Shown: positions 35,879-45,409, counted from the first letter of the stretch. The stretch is DNA of 64,000 nucleotides from Thermus thermamylovorans (GCF_004307015.1 NZ_SIJL01000003.1:1-64000), one strand, 5' to 3'. Notes: generated by a model not told the origin, from the sequence alone. Numbers and translations are program-made.

Positions 35879-36649
35879 ATGGGGCTCTTTGAGGGAAAGG
35901 GGGTCTTGGTGACGGGGGCCGCCCGGGGCATCGGCCGGGCCATCGCCCGGGCCTTCGCCCGGGAGGGGGCCCTGGTGGCCCTTTGCGACCTCCGCCCCGA
36001 GGGGCGGGAGGCGGCGGCGGAGGTGGGGGGGTTCTTCGTCCAGGCGGACCTGGGGGAGGAGCGGGACCGGGTGCGCTTCGTGGAGGAGGCGGCCTGGGCC
36101 CTGGGCCGGGTGGACGTGTTGGTGAACAACGCCGCCACGGGTGCCCCGGGGTCGGCCCTCACGGTGAAGCTTTCGGAGTGGCGCAGGGTTTTGGAGGTCA
36201 ACCTCACCGCCCCCATGCACCTCGCCGCCCTCGCCGCCCGGGAGATGGCCAAGGCGGGGGGCGGGGCCATCGTGAACGTGGCCAGCGTCCAGGGGCTTTT
36301 CGCCGAGCAGGAAAACGCCGCCTACAACGCCTCCAAGGGGGGGTTGGTGAACCTTACCCGCTCCCTGGCCCTGGACCTGGCCCCCCTGGGCATCCGGGTG
36401 AACGCCGTGGCCCCGGGGGCCATCGCCACCGAGGCCGTCTTGGAGGCCATCGCCCTCTCCGAGGACCCGGAGAGGACGCGGCGGGACTGGGAGGACCTCC
36501 ACGCCCTAAGGCGCCTCGGGCGCCCGGAGGAGGTGGCGGAGGCGGTGCTCTTCCTGGCCTCGGAAAGGGCGGGCTTCATCACCGGGGCCATCCTCCCCGT
36601 GGACGGGGGGATGACCGCCAGCTTCATGATGGCGGGGCGCCCCGTCTAA
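35879..36649 (+). CDS. Short-chain dehydrogenase/reductase (FabG-like)
   Basis: 256 residues with every classical SDR element: TGAARGIG at the cofactor site, NNAA, the catalytic Ser in ASVQG 13 residues before Tyr, YNASK, and the C-terminal PVDGG. NAD(P)-dependent oxidoreductase; substrate not predictable, since FabG-like SDRs act on many 3-oxoacyl, sugar and alcohol substrates. Leaderless start inferred. Nothing in the neighbourhood names a pathway. Confidence 0.9.
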   Translation: MGLFEGKGVLVTGAARGIGRAIARAFAREGALVALCDLRPEGREAAAEVGGFFVQADLGEERDRVRFVEEAAWALGRVDVLVNNAATGAPGSALTVKLSEWRRVLEVNLTAPMHLAALAAREMAKAGGGAIVNVASVQGLFAEQENAAYNASKGGLVNLTRSLALDLAPLGIRVNAVAPGAIATEAVLEAIALSEDPERTRRDWEDLHALRRLGRPEEVAEAVLFLASERAGFITGAILPVDGGMTASFMMAGRPV

Positions 36650-36688
36650 CGCCGTCCCGGCAAAAACGCAGGCCCGGCGGGCAAGGAC

Positions 36689-37231
36689 CTACTTGGCGTG
36701 GTCCTTGTAGGGCTCGCCCCGGAGGTCGGAGATGAGCTGCACCGCCACGTAGGCCCCGTCCCCCGCGCTCACGATGGCGTGGCCCGGCACCTTGCCCCGG
36801 GCCACCCCGGCGGCGTAAACCCGGGGGTAGCTGGTCCGCCCCCCCTCGTCGGTCTCCACGTGCACCCCCTTGCGGGCCAGGCCCAGGAGGGAGGGCAGGG
36901 TGGGGTCCTTGTGGGTGGAGAGGAGGAGCCTCTCCGCCTCCACCGGGCCCTCCTCCGTCTCCACCTCGAAGACCCCCCCCAGGTCCCGTACCCCCCGGAC
37001 CACGCCCCGGCGCACCTCGGCCCCGTAGCGGCGGGCGTGCTCCCGCATCCTCTTCAGAAGCTCCTCCCCCGAGGGCTCGTCCAGAAGCCCCGGGTAGTTG
37101 GGCACCCGGCTCACCTGCAGCACCTGGGAGCGCCCCCCGTCCAGGACCAGCACCTTGAGGCCGGCCCGGGCCAGGAAGAGGGCGGCCGAAAGCCCTGCAG
37201 GCCCGCCGCCCACCACCAGGACATCCCACAT
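36689..37231 (-). CDS. Short thioredoxin-reductase-like flavoprotein
   Basis: 180 residues: the FAD fold WDVLVVGGGPAGLSAALFLARAGLKVLVLDGG and a C-terminal RVYAAGVARGKVPGHAIVSAGDGAYVAVQLI (FAD-binding, thioredoxin-reductase type). It is far shorter than TrxR and lacks both the NADPH-binding domain and the CxxC pair, so it belongs to the short FAD-dependent oxidoreductase group. The ATG lies nine bases after TATACT with AGGTGG between. Divergent from the PASTA gene. Confidence 0.82.
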   Translation of the reverse strand: MWDVLVVGGGPAGLSAALFLARAGLKVLVLDGGRSQVLQVSRVPNYPGLLDEPSGEELLKRMREHARRYGAEVRRGVVRGVRDLGGVFEVETEEGPVEAERLLLSTHKDPTLPSLLGLARKGVHVETDEGGRTSYPRVYAAGVARGKVPGHAIVSAGDGAYVAVQLISDLRGEPYKDHAK

Positions 37232-37240
37232 ACCACCTAA

Positions 37241-37246
37241 AGTATA
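37241..37246 (-). promoter_or_regulatory. -10 box of the short flavoprotein gene
   Basis: TATACT on the minus strand, nine bases before the ATG at 37231, back to back with the PASTA gene promoter. Confidence 0.65.
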
Positions 37247-37294
37247 CGGGGCCAGGAGGGGGCGCCGGGCAAGGGCAAGGGGAGGAAGCGAGGG

Positions 37295-37300
37295 TATAAT
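37295..37300 (+). promoter_or_regulatory. -10 box of the PASTA-protein gene (leaderless)
   Basis: TATAAT, a perfect consensus, nine bases before the ATG at 37310. Confidence 0.75.
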
Positions 37301-37309
37301 CGGCCTTGC

Positions 37310-38653
37310 ATGCTCTTGGACGACCGCTACCCGGTGCTGGAAACCCTGGAGGCCAGGGAGGGGGTCACCCTCTACCGGGTGGAGGGGGGGTGGGTCTTCC
37401 TCTTCCAGGTGCGCACGCCGGAGGAGAAGGAGCGCTTCCACCGCTACCGGACGGCCCTGAAACGCCTCATGGACCTGGGCCTGGTGGAGGCCCAGGTCTC
37501 GGCCAAGCCCGGGCGCTACTACGCCTTCTTCCCGGAAAGGCCTCCCGTCCGCAAACCCCCGCCCAAGGAGGCCCTGGAGGCCCTGGCCCCCTTCGGCTTT
37601 GGCCAGGAACACCTGGCCATGGCCGAGGGGGGCGTGGCCTATCTGGCCCCCTGGTCCCTGGGAAGGGAGGCCCCCCCGGGGCGGGCCTTCCGGCCACCGG
37701 CCCGCTTCCTCCTGGGGGTGGCCCCGGGCCTCCTGCTTGTGGCCTTGGGCCTCTGGCTCCTCTTCCAGGGGCTCTACCGCTACTTCAACCCACCCGAGTA
37801 CGCGGTGCCGGAGCTGGTGGGCAAGACCGCCCGGGAGGCCTTCCTCCTCCTCAAGGACACCGGGCTCCAGCTGGAGGTGGTGGAGGGCAACGACCCCGCC
37901 AAGCCCCGGGAGGTGGTCCTGGAGCAAAGCCCTCCCCCGGGAACCCGGCTGAGGGAAGGGCGGACGGTGCGCCTCGTCCTCAACCAGGCCCGCCTGAACC
38001 CCCTTCCCGACCTGGCCGGCCTGCGCCAGGAGGAGGCCGAAGGCCGCCTGGCGGAACTCGGGTACCGCCTGGCAGGGACGGCCCGGGTGGAAAGCCCCGA
38101 ACCCCTGGGGACGGTCCTGGCCACGGACCCCCCTCCGGGCACCCCCTTGGCCCCAGGGGCCGGGGTCAGGCTCCTCCTCTCCCAGGGTGCCCCCGCCGGG
38201 CCCACGGTGCCCCTGCCCCAGCTTACGGGCCTGAGCCGGGAAGAGGCCCTCTTCCTGGTGAACGCCGCCGGGCTCCAGGCCCAGGTGGAGGAGGTGCCCG
38301 CGGGGGCCCCCCCGGGCACGGTGCTGGCCCAGGAGCCTCCCCCGGGAACCCCTATGCCCCCAGGAGGGGGGGTGCGCCTGCGGGTGGCCGTCCAGGGGGA
38401 GGTGCTCCTCCCCCCTGCCCCTCCCAGGCTTCCCGAGCCGACGGAGCGGGCCCTGCCCTTCGCCCTCCACCTGCCTCCAGAGGCGGAGGGACGGCAGGTG
38501 CGGCTCTCCCTCCTGGACGCCCGGGGGGAGCACGTGCTCTACGAGGGGGAGGGCCAGGCCGGCCTCCGGCTGGAGGGCACCTACCGGGTCCAGGGGGAGG
38601 CCCGGTTCCGGCTGTACCTGGACGGGGAGCCCTTCCAGGAGTGGACCCCTTGA
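37310..38653 (+). CDS. PASTA-domain membrane protein with a kinase-like N-terminal remnant
   Basis: 447 residues. Residues 1-75 ([33 protein letters not shown]) resemble the N-lobe of a PknB-type kinase, with the Gly-rich loop and Lys lost; no catalytic loop follows. One transmembrane helix lies at about 133-159. Three PASTA repeats (165-228, 232-297, 302-367) with PPPGT turns would face the cell wall, then a C-terminal domain. PASTA repeats bind muropeptides or lipid II. Coupled to yraN after five bases. The kinase relationship is inference. Confidence 0.82.
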   Translation: MLLDDRYPVLETLEAREGVTLYRVEGGWVFLFQVRTPEEKERFHRYRTALKRLMDLGLVEAQVSAKPGRYYAFFPERPPVRKPPPKEALEALAPFGFGQEHLAMAEGGVAYLAPWSLGREAPPGRAFRPPARFLLGVAPGLLLVALGLWLLFQGLYRYFNPPEYAVPELVGKTAREAFLLLKDTGLQLEVVEGNDPAKPREVVLEQSPPPGTRLREGRTVRLVLNQARLNPLPDLAGLRQEEAEGRLAELGYRLAGTARVESPEPLGTVLATDPPPGTPLAPGAGVRLLLSQGAPAGPTVPLPQLTGLSREEALFLVNAAGLQAQVEEVPAGAPPGTVLAQEPPPGTPMPPGGGVRLRVAVQGEVLLPPAPPRLPEPTERALPFALHLPPEAEGRQVRLSLLDARGEHVLYEGEGQAGLRLEGTYRVQGEARFRLYLDGEPFQEWTP

Positions 38654-38657
38654 GGCC

Positions 38658-38987
38658 ATGCGGGGAGCCTGGGCCGAGGAGGCCGCCCTGCGCCACCTGC
38701 TGGGCCAGGGCTACCGCCTCCTGGGCCGAAACCGCCGCACCCCCTTCGGGGAAGTGGACCTCCTCCTGGAAAAGGAGGGGGTCTACGTGGTGGTGGAGGT
38801 GAAGCAGCGGGCCTCCCGGGCCTTCGGCACCCCCCTCGAGGCCCTCACCTCCAGGAAGGTGGCCCGCCTCCTCCAAAGCGCCCGCTTCCTCCTCGGGCGG
38901 GACGACCTCCCGGTGCGCCTGGAGGCCGTCCTGGTCCACGGAACCCCGGGGAGCTACCGGCTTGAGCACCTGGTCCTGGAAGTGTAA
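38658..38987 (+). CDS. yraN: UPF0102 (YraN) family endonuclease-fold protein
   Basis: 109 residues with the restriction-endonuclease-like core [22 protein letters not shown] (GExD ... VEVK). YraN proteins are widespread and have a predicted nuclease fold, but their role is not settled. It starts five bases after the PASTA stop, so the two are likely cotranscribed. It ends 32 bases before the ubiD -10 box. Confidence 0.88.
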   Translation: MRGAWAEEAALRHLLGQGYRLLGRNRRTPFGEVDLLLEKEGVYVVVEVKQRASRAFGTPLEALTSRKVARLLQSARFLLGRDDLPVRLEAVLVHGTPGSYRLEHLVLEV

Positions 38988-39019
38988 CCCGGGGGAGGGA
39001 CCCGGGGGGGAGGCCGGGG

Positions 39020-39025
39020 TAGGCT
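39020..39025 (+). promoter_or_regulatory. -10 box of the ubiD-family gene (leaderless)
   Basis: TAGGCT five bases before the GTG at 39031. Confidence 0.55.
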
Positions 39026-39030
39026 GGGGG

Positions 39031-40818
39031 GTGTTTAGGAACCTCCGCGCCTACCTGGAAGCCCTGGAGAGGCGGGGCGAGCTCAGGCGGGTGAGGGTGC
39101 CCGTCAGCAGCGAGCTGGAGATCACCGAGATCGCCGACCGCATGGTGAAGGGGGGCGGCCCCGCCCTCCTCTTCGAGCAGGTGGTGGGGAAAGACTTTCC
39201 CGTGGCCATCGGCCTCTTCGGCACCCGGGAGCGCACCGCCTTCGCCCTGGGGGTGAAGGACCTGGACGAGCTCGCCAGGAAGGTGGAGGTCCTCCTGGAG
39301 CTGAAGCCCGGCACGGGGGGGCTTTCCGCCCTCCTGGGCCTCCTCCCCAAGCTCCCCCTCCTCAAGGGCTTCTTCCCCCGCCGCGTGGCCAAGGCGCCCG
39401 TGCAGGAGGTGGTCCTCCGCGGCGAAGAGGTGGACCTAAGCCGCCTCCCCGTCCTCAAGTGCTGGCCCCAGGACGCCGGGCCCTTCCTCACCCTGCCCCT
39501 GGTCATCACCAAGGACCCGGAGACCGGGGAGCTCAACCTGGGCATGTACCGCATGCAGGTCCTGGACCGGAGGAGCACCGCCATGCACTGGCAGCTCCAC
39601 AAGGTGGGCCGCCGCCACCTGGAGAAGGCCAAAAGACTGGGGAAAAGGCTAGAGGTGGCCGTGGCCCTGGGGGGGGACCCCGTCCTCACCTACGCCGCTA
39701 CCGCCCCCCTCCCCCCCTTGCCGGGGGTGAGCGAGTTCCACCTGGCGGGGTTCCTGCGGGGGGCGCCCATCGAGCTCGCCCGGGGGGTGACGGTGGACCT
39801 CCCCGTGCCCGCGGAGGCGGAGTTCGTCCTCGAGGGCTACGTGGACCCGGAGGAACCCCCGGTGGTGGAGGGGCCCTTCGGGGACCACACGGGCTTCTAC
39901 ACCCTCCCCGACCTCTACCCCCGCTTCCACGTGACCGCCATCACCCACCGCCGGAGGGCGGTCTACCCCGCCACCATCGTGGGCATGCCCCCCATGGAGG
40001 ACGCCTACCTCATCGAGGCCAGCGAGCGGCTCTTCCTGCCCCCCCTGAGGCTCATCCTCCCCGAGGTGGCCGACTACCACATGCCCCCCGAGGGCATTGC
40101 CCACAACTGGGTGAACGTGGCCATGAGGAAGGAGTACCCGGGGCAGGCCTACAAGGCGGCCTACGGGATGCTGGGCCTGGGGCAGATGATGTTCGCCAAG
40201 GTGATCGTGGCGGTGGACGCGGATGTCCCCGTGAAGCCCGGCTTCGCCACGCTTCTAAAGGCCCTGGAGCACACCCTGCCCGGGCGGGACACCCTTCTCC
40301 TCCGGGGGCCTATAGACGTCCTGGACCACAGCGCCCGGGCCTTCGCCTTCGGGGGGAAGCTCCTCCTCGACGGCACCCGCAAGCTCCCCGAGGAGGGGGG
40401 AGAGGTGCCCTTTACCCCCCGGGCCCACGCCGAGCTCCCCGGGGATCCGGAGGCCCTGGCCCAAAGGCAGTGGCCCGGGGTCTGGGGGGTGGCCCTGCGC
40501 AAGGAGCGGCCCGGCCAGGCCTTCTGCCTGGCGGAAAGGCTCCTAAGGACTCCCCAGAGCGAGGGCATCCGCCTCCTGCTCCTCGCCGACCACGACACCG
40601 CCCTCACCCCCGAGGAGCTCCTTTGGGCGGTGCTCAACAACATCGACCCCGAGCGGGACGCCCGGGTGATGGAGGGGGTGGCAGGGCCCGTCTTGGTCCT
40701 GGACGGCACCCGGAAGCTCCCCGAGGAGGGCTTCCAGAGGGGCTGGCCCCAGCGCATCCTTATGGACGAAGAGGTGAAGGCCCGGGTGGCGGCGCGGTGG
40801 GAGGCGTACGGCCTCTGA
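39031..40818 (+). CDS. ubiD: UbiD-family decarboxylase
   Basis: 595 residues. Conserved blocks GELNLGMYRMQVLDRRSTAMHWQ, AEFVLEGYVDPEEP, EGPFGDHTGFYT and MPPMEDAYL place it in the prenyl-FMN-dependent UbiD family, whose members (de)carboxylate aromatic and polyprenyl-hydroxybenzoate acids. In Thermus it may serve menaquinone or other pathways; no UbiX is visible here. The GTG at 39031 gives MFRNLRAYLEALERRGELRRV, a normal family start; a longer reading from 38962 would run into non-conserved sequence and overlap yraN. Confidence 0.92.
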   Translation: MFRNLRAYLEALERRGELRRVRVPVSSELEITEIADRMVKGGGPALLFEQVVGKDFPVAIGLFGTRERTAFALGVKDLDELARKVEVLLELKPGTGGLSALLGLLPKLPLLKGFFPRRVAKAPVQEVVLRGEEVDLSRLPVLKCWPQDAGPFLTLPLVITKDPETGELNLGMYRMQVLDRRSTAMHWQLHKVGRRHLEKAKRLGKRLEVAVALGGDPVLTYAATAPLPPLPGVSEFHLAGFLRGAPIELARGVTVDLPVPAEAEFVLEGYVDPEEPPVVEGPFGDHTGFYTLPDLYPRFHVTAITHRRRAVYPATIVGMPPMEDAYLIEASERLFLPPLRLILPEVADYHMPPEGIAHNWVNVAMRKEYPGQAYKAAYGMLGLGQMMFAKVIVAVDADVPVKPGFATLLKALEHTLPGRDTLLLRGPIDVLDHSARAFAFGGKLLLDGTRKLPEEGGEVPFTPRAHAELPGDPEALAQRQWPGVWGVALRKERPGQAFCLAERLLRTPQSEGIRLLLLADHDTALTPEELLWAVLNNIDPERDARVMEGVAGPVLVLDGTRKLPEEGFQRGWPQRILMDEEVKARVAARWEAYGL

Positions 40819-41025
40819 ACCCGGCAGGGGGTCCCAAGCGCCCCGGCGCGGCCCAGGCCATACCACCCCACGCGGGCACGGTCCGCCTGGGGGCCTTGGC
40901 GAAGGGGCGGGGGAGCCTCCTGCCCGGAAAGGGTTCAGGGGAAAAGGGCATCGCACCGGGGGCCACAAACCCCAGCCCACGCCCCCGCCCCTTTTCCCGG
41001 TGGGGCTACCTCCGCACCCGGACAC

Positions 41026-41979
41026 TTAGTGGCCAGGCCTCAGGAGGCGATGGCGCAGGAGACCGCTCCTGAAGGCCCGCACCGCCTCCCGGGAAAGCCT
41101 GCCCCCGCGCACCTCAGCCTCTAGGGCCGCCAAGGCTCCCTCCGGCCCCAGGGGGGCGAGGTAGGCGCGTCCGCTGGTAAGGGCGTCGTAGATGTCGGCA
41201 ACGCTCACCGCCTGGACCAGGAGGGGCACCTCGGTGAGGCCATCGGGGTAGCCGGAGCCGTCCAGCCGCTCGTGGTGCCAGCGCACGTAGGGCCTGAGCC
41301 GGGGGTAGGCCCGCAAGGGGCGGAGGATCTCCTCCCCCTTCACCGGGTGCTGGCGGATGAGGCGCCACGCCTCCTCGGTGAGGGGGTGGGCCCCCCGGAG
41401 GATGGGGTCGGGGAGGCCGATCTTGCCCACGTCGTGGAGAAGGGCCCCCACCCGCAGGTCCTCGAGCTCCGCCGCCTTGGCCCCCAGCTCCTCCGCCGCC
41501 CACAGGGCGTACTGGGCCACCCGCTCCCCGTGGCCTGCGGTGTAGGCGTCCCTGGCCTCCACCGCCCGCACCAGGGCCAAGAGAGCCCGCTCCAGGTCCT
41601 CCAAGCGCTCCTGCAAACCCCTCCGCTCCAGGTGACCCTTCACCCGCAGGCGGAGCTCCGCGAGGTCCAGGGGACGGTTCAGAAAGTCGTCGGCCCCAGC
41701 CTCGATACCCTTGAGGCGCACCTCCCGCTCCCTGTCGGCGGTGAGCAGGATGACGGGCAGAAGGGGGTCCAGGGCCTTGAGGTGGCGGGTGAGCTCCAAT
41801 CCCCCCATGACGGGCATGTGCACATCGGTGACCACTACCTGGGGAAGCCCATCCCCAAGGAGGTCTAGGGCCTCTTGGCCGTTCCTGGCCTCCCGCACCT
41901 CCAGCCCCAGGGGACCTAGGGCGCGCACAAGGAGGAGGCGCTGCAGGGGATCGTCGTCCACCACCAGAACCCTTGGCAT
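41026..41979 (-). CDS. Response regulator with REC and HD-GYP domains
   Basis: 317 residues. REC domain 1-120 with the acidic pair D8-D9 and phospho-acceptor D52 (VVVTDVHMPVMGG); the usual KP near position 102 reads NRP, so the conserved Lys is replaced. HD-GYP domain with LLHDVGKIGLPDPIL and HHERLDGSGYPDG intact, predicting a cyclic-di-GMP phosphodiesterase (RpfG-like). An in-frame ATG about 45 bases upstream is possible; MPRVLVVDDD is the conventional REC start. The 207 bases after its stop, toward ubiD, hold nothing I recognise. Confidence 0.9.
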   Translation of the reverse strand: MPRVLVVDDDPLQRLLLVRALGPLGLEVREARNGQEALDLLGDGLPQVVVTDVHMPVMGGLELTRHLKALDPLLPVILLTADREREVRLKGIEAGADDFLNRPLDLAELRLRVKGHLERRGLQERLEDLERALLALVRAVEARDAYTAGHGERVAQYALWAAEELGAKAAELEDLRVGALLHDVGKIGLPDPILRGAHPLTEEAWRLIRQHPVKGEEILRPLRAYPRLRPYVRWHHERLDGSGYPDGLTEVPLLVQAVSVADIYDALTSGRAYLAPLGPEGALAALEAEVRGGRLSREAVRAFRSGLLRHRLLRPGH

Positions 41980-42061
41980 CGCGGAAGCCCCCGGGGATTT
42001 CACAGACCCTTCCCCACGCCCCATCCTAAACCCCCCTTGTGAAAAGGGTTTGAAAAGGGCG

Positions 42062-42067
42062 TATAAT
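42062..42067 (+). promoter_or_regulatory. -10 box of trmB (leaderless)
   Basis: TATAAT eight bases before the GTG start of trmB. TTGTGA at 42037-42042 is a possible -35 (19-base spacing). Confidence 0.75.
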
Positions 42068-42075
42068 GCTTCCCC

Positions 42076-43011
42076 GTGCTGGTGCGTCCCGCCCTGCTCC
42101 CCCACTGGCCGCCGAGGCCCGAGGACCTCTTCGGCCGAAAGGGGTCCCTGGTGGTGGAGGTAGGCTTTGGGGACGGGCGCTTCACGGCGGAGCTGGCCCG
42201 GGCCCATCCGGAGCGGCTCATCCTGGGGGCCGAGGTCTCGGCGGCGAGCGTCCTCCGGGCCCTCAGGCGGATGCGCCGGGAGGGCTTGGGGAACGTGCGT
42301 CTTTACCACGGGACGGGCCCCTTCGCCCTGCGCAACCTGGTGCCCCCCAGAGGCCTCCTCCAGGTCATCGTCAACTTCCCCGACCCCTGGCCCAAGGAGC
42401 GGCACCAAAAGAGGCGCCTCCTCCGGGAGAGCTTTTTCCGCAGGCTTTCCACCCGGCTCGTGGAGGGAGGGGAGCTCCTCCTCACCACGGACCACGAGGC
42501 CTACTTCCGCTTCGCCCTGGAGGCAGGGCAGAGGACCGGGCTCTACCGGGTGGAGGTGCGCCCTCCCCCGGAAGCCCACCTGCGCACCAAGTACGCCCAG
42601 AAGTGGCGGGAAGCGGGCCGGGCCTTCTTCCACGCCGCCTTCATCAAGGTGGCGGAGGACCCCGAACCCTGGCCCCCCACGAGGAGGTACGCCGTGGCCC
42701 ATGCGCTTTTGCAAGGGGAGCTCCCCCCGACCCTGGCCCTGGGAAAGGGCCCTGTCCCGGTGCGGGGTGGCGTGGCGGTCTTTCTGGATGTGGCCCAAGG
42801 CGAGGGCGGTTTCTACGTCCTCACCCGGGTGGAGGAGGAGGACCTGACCCAGGACCTCCTCCTGGAGGTGCGCCGGAGCGCCCAGGGGGTATACGCGGGG
42901 GTGGGCCGCTTTGGGAGCCCCTTGGTCACCGAGGGGGTAAGGGAAGCGGTGCGAGCCCTGGTGAGGAGGCTGGAGGCAACCGGGCTGAGGGTGCTCCAGG
43001 ACCACACCTGA
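42076..43011 (+). CDS. trmB: tRNA (guanine-N7-)-methyltransferase with C-terminal extension
   Basis: 311 residues. The SAM-binding motif [17 protein letters not shown] and the TrmB signature [16 protein letters not shown] identify the enzyme that makes m7G46 in tRNA. A typical TrmB is about 210-240 residues; here about 90 more follow ([44 protein letters not shown]), likely an added RNA-contacting domain, as in other thermophile TrmB proteins. GTG start. Confidence 0.93.
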   Translation: MLVRPALLPHWPPRPEDLFGRKGSLVVEVGFGDGRFTAELARAHPERLILGAEVSAASVLRALRRMRREGLGNVRLYHGTGPFALRNLVPPRGLLQVIVNFPDPWPKERHQKRRLLRESFFRRLSTRLVEGGELLLTTDHEAYFRFALEAGQRTGLYRVEVRPPPEAHLRTKYAQKWREAGRAFFHAAFIKVAEDPEPWPPTRRYAVAHALLQGELPPTLALGKGPVPVRGGVAVFLDVAQGEGGFYVLTRVEEEDLTQDLLLEVRRSAQGVYAGVGRFGSPLVTEGVREAVRALVRRLEATGLRVLQDHT

Positions 43012-43031
43012 AGGGAAGGGGAGCCTTGGGT

Positions 43032-43037
43032 TAAGAT
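43032..43037 (+). promoter_or_regulatory. -10 box of the MalY/PatB-type gene (leaderless)
   Basis: TAAGAT six bases before the ATG at 43044. Confidence 0.6.
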
Positions 43038-43043
43038 GGCCCC

Positions 43044-44114
43044 ATGGTCCTTCCTCCCCGTAAGGAGTCCCTGAAGTGGGGCACCTATCCCGAGGACGTG
43101 CTGCCCCTATGGGTGGCGGACATGGACTTCCCCGTGGCCGAGCCTGTGCGCCGGGCCCTGAGGGAGCGGGCGGAGAGCTTTCTGGGCTACCCGCCCCGGG
43201 AAGGGGACGCAGGGCTCAAGGCCCTCCTCTTGGAGAAGGCGGGCCTGGAGGGGGAGGTGGCCTTCCTTCCGGGGGTGGTGGCGGGGCTTTACGGGGCGGT
43301 GGCCGCCTTCACCGCCCCTGGACAGGGGGTCCTCACCCAGGTACCCATCTACCCCCCCTTCCTGGCCGCCATCCGCGAGCAGAGGCGCACCGTCCTGGCC
43401 AACCCCCTGCAGGAGACCGAAGGGGGCTATCGCCTGGACATGGCGGGGCTGGAGCGCCTGGCCTACGCCAGCCGGCTCCTCCTTTTCTGTCACCCCCATA
43501 ACCCCACGGGCCGGGTCTTCACGGAGGAGGAGCTTGCGGCCCTGGCGGCCATAGCCCGCCGCCACGACCTCATCGTGGTCTCCGACGAACTCCATGCCCC
43601 CCTGGCCTACGAAAGGCCCCACCTGCCCCTCGCCCGCTTCCTCCCCGAACGCACCCTCACCCTCCTGGGCCCGGGGAAGGCCTACAACCTGGCGGGCCTG
43701 CCCTTGGGGGCGGCGGTGGGGCCTAAGCCCCTGGTGGAGGCCCTGCGGCGCCACCTCGCCCCTACCTTTCCCAACGTCCTGGCCATGGCCGCCTGGAAGG
43801 CAGCCCTGGAGGAGGGGGAGGCCTGGCTGCGGGAGGTCCGGGGGCGCCTCAAGGCCAACCGGGACCGGGTGGCCGCCTGGGCCCGGGCGGCGGGCCTGGG
43901 CCACTTTCCCCCGGAGGGCACCTATCTGGCCTGGCTCAAGACTCCCGTCCCTAAGGCCGCGGCCTTCTTCCTGAGGGAGGCCCGGGTGGCCCTGAACCCC
44001 GGGGAGAACTTCGGCGAGGGGTACGACCGCTACGTGCGCCTCAACTTCGCCACCTACCCCGAGGTGTTGGAGGAGGCTCTCCGGCGCCTGGAGAAAGCCT
44101 TGCAGAAGGTTTAG
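43044..44114 (+). CDS. PLP-dependent aminotransferase-fold C-S lyase (MalY/PatB type)
   Basis: 356 residues, fold-type I. The N-terminal [22 protein letters not shown] is the MalY/PatB cystathionine beta-lyase signature; [11 protein letters not shown] and VSDELHAP hold the pyridine and phosphate contacts, and the Schiff-base Lys is in [11 protein letters not shown]. Probable cystathionine beta-lyase or cysteine desulfhydrase; a true aminotransferase role is the alternative. Ends in a hairpin shared with the convergent hsp20. Confidence 0.88.
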   Translation: MVLPPRKESLKWGTYPEDVLPLWVADMDFPVAEPVRRALRERAESFLGYPPREGDAGLKALLLEKAGLEGEVAFLPGVVAGLYGAVAAFTAPGQGVLTQVPIYPPFLAAIREQRRTVLANPLQETEGGYRLDMAGLERLAYASRLLLFCHPHNPTGRVFTEEELAALAAIARRHDLIVVSDELHAPLAYERPHLPLARFLPERTLTLLGPGKAYNLAGLPLGAAVGPKPLVEALRRHLAPTFPNVLAMAAWKAALEEGEAWLREVRGRLKANRDRVAAWARAAGLGHFPPEGTYLAWLKTPVPKAAAFFLREARVALNPGENFGEGYDRYVRLNFATYPEVLEEALRRLEKALQKV

Positions 44115-44138
44115 CCCCCCGGGAAGACCCCGGGGGGC
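44114..44138. terminator. Shared terminator-like hairpin between convergent genes
   Basis: 10-bp perfect stem GCCCCCCGGG / CCCGGGGGGC with a five-base loop right after the PatB-type stop and before the hsp20 stop. No strong T-run on either side. Confidence 0.6.
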
Positions 44139-44153
44139 CCTTGGAGCCTCGGC

Positions 44154-44618
44154 CTAGCGGGCCACCTCCACGGGGATCCGCTTGGCCCGGGCCTCGGCCA
44201 CCTTGGGCATGGTAAGCCGGAGGATGCCGTGGCGGAACTCCGCCCGGGCCTGGGAGGCGTCCACCTCCACCGGCAGGCTGAAAGTGCGCACGAAGGAGCC
44301 GTGGGCCATCTCCTGCAGGTAGTAGCGGCGCACCCTGGCCTCCTCCACAGGCTTCACCTGGCCCCGTACCGTGAGCCGGTTGCCCTCGAGGCTCACCTCC
44401 AGGTCCTCTGGGGAGAGACCCGGCACCGCCATCTCCAGGATCAGGGCCTCGTCGGTCTCGTAGAGGTCCGCGGGGGCCACATAGGCCGCCGTGGGCCGGG
44501 CGAAGTCGCCCAGCACCTCCTCGAAGAGACGGTTGGCCTCCTCTAGCAGGGAGAAAGGACCCCAGGTCCGGAAGGGCGTGATCTCCGTGGGCCGCGCTTC
44601 CCTACGCACCAGGGCCAT
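44154..44618 (-). CDS. hsp20: Small heat-shock protein (Hsp20/alpha-crystallin family)
   Basis: 154 residues with an alpha-crystallin domain (ADLYETDEALILEMAVPGLSPEDLEVSLEGNRLTVRGQV ... FRHGILRLTMPK) and a C-terminal IPV-type tail (RIPVEV) that bridges oligomers. An ATP-independent chaperone holding unfolded proteins. The ATG at 44618 is chosen because the GTG at 44639 overlaps the -10 box. It is driven by a near-consensus promoter; I see no CIRCE element. Confidence 0.93.
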   Translation of the reverse strand: MALVRREARPTEITPFRTWGPFSLLEEANRLFEEVLGDFARPTAAYVAPADLYETDEALILEMAVPGLSPEDLEVSLEGNRLTVRGQVKPVEEARVRRYYLQEMAHGSFVRTFSLPVEVDASQARAEFRHGILRLTMPKVAEARAKRIPVEVAR

Positions 44619-44638
44619 AGCAATCACCCCCAAAGCCA

Positions 44639-44667
44639 CTTATATCACCTGCGCTCTGTAATGTCAA
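44639..44667 (-). promoter_or_regulatory. Promoter of hsp20
   Basis: Minus strand: TTGACA (44662-44667), 17-base spacer, TATAAG (44639-44644). The transcript starts about 10-15 bases before the ATG, so this gene has a short leader with GGGGGTG. Confidence 0.85.
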
Positions 44668-44703
44668 GTATCCTTATCCCCATCTGCCCACCCGCAGGCG
44701 GGC

Positions 44704-44709
44704 TATAAT
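44704..44709 (+). promoter_or_regulatory. -10 box of the rhodanese operon (leaderless)
   Basis: TATAAT, perfect consensus, seven bases before the ATG at 44717. Confidence 0.75.
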
Positions 44710-44716
44710 CACCCCC

Positions 44717-45409
44717 ATGGAGCTTCCCCAAGACGCGGTCCTGGTGGACACCCGGCCCAGGGCCACCTACGAGGCCGGGCACCTGCCCAGGGCCCGCCAC
44801 CTGGACCTCTCCGCCCCCCGGCTGCGCCTGCGGGAAGAGGCGGAGCTCCAGGCCCTGGAAGCCGGACTCACCGAGCTCTTCCAGGAGCTTGGGCTCCGGA
44901 GCCCGGTAGTCCTCTACGACGAGGGCCTCACCAGCCGCCTCTGCCGCACCGCCTTCTTCCTGGGCCTGGGGGGGCTGGAGGTGGCCCTCTGGACCGAGGG
45001 CTGGGAGCCCCACGCCACGGAAAGGGAGGAGGCCAGCCCTCCCCGCTCCCAAACCGTGGCCCGCCTACGGCGGGACTGGCTCCTCACCGCCGACGAGGCG
45101 GCCCGCCATTCCCTTCTCCTGGACGTGCGCAGCCCCGAGGAGTTCCAGGGCAAGGTCCACCCCCCCTGTTGCCCCCGGGGCGGGCGGATCCCCGGGGCGA
45201 GGAACGCTCCCTTGGAGCTCTTCTTGGAACCAGGGGAGGTGCTGGGGCGGCTGGGGCTGGAGCCGGGGCAGGAGGTGGGCCTTTACTGCCACTCGGGTTC
45301 CCGGAGCGCGGTGGCCTTCTTCGTCCTCCGGAGCCTGGGGGTAAGGGCCCGGAACTACCTGGGCTCCATGCACGAGTGGCTGGGGGAGGGCCTGCCCACC
45401 GAACCATGA
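44717..45409 (+). CDS. Sulfurtransferase with two rhodanese domains
   Basis: 230 residues made of two rhodanese homology domains. The first (DAVLVDTRPRATYEAGHLPRA) lacks an active-site Cys; the second (LLLDVRSPEEFQGKVHPPC) has the active-site loop CHSGSRS, so it is the catalytic one: thiosulfate or mercaptopyruvate sulfurtransferase. Leaderless; ATGA overlap with the metallo-beta-lactamase gene, a combination that in other bacteria deals with reactive sulfur species. Confidence 0.9.
   Translation: MELPQDAVLVDTRPRATYEAGHLPRARHLDLSAPRLRLREEAELQALEAGLTELFQELGLRSPVVLYDEGLTSRLCRTAFFLGLGGLEVALWTEGWEPHATEREEASPPRSQTVARLRRDWLLTADEAARHSLLLDVRSPEEFQGKVHPPCCPRGGRIPGARNAPLELFLEPGEVLGRLGLEPGQEVGLYCHSGSRSAVAFFVLRSLGVRARNYLGSMHEWLGEGLPTEP

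Noticed and set aside
40819-41025. 207-base gap between ubiD and the HD-GYP gene searched for an RNA or gene
   Set aside because: Only unordered G+C-rich sequence; no promoter, hairpin with T-run or open frame that I would defend.
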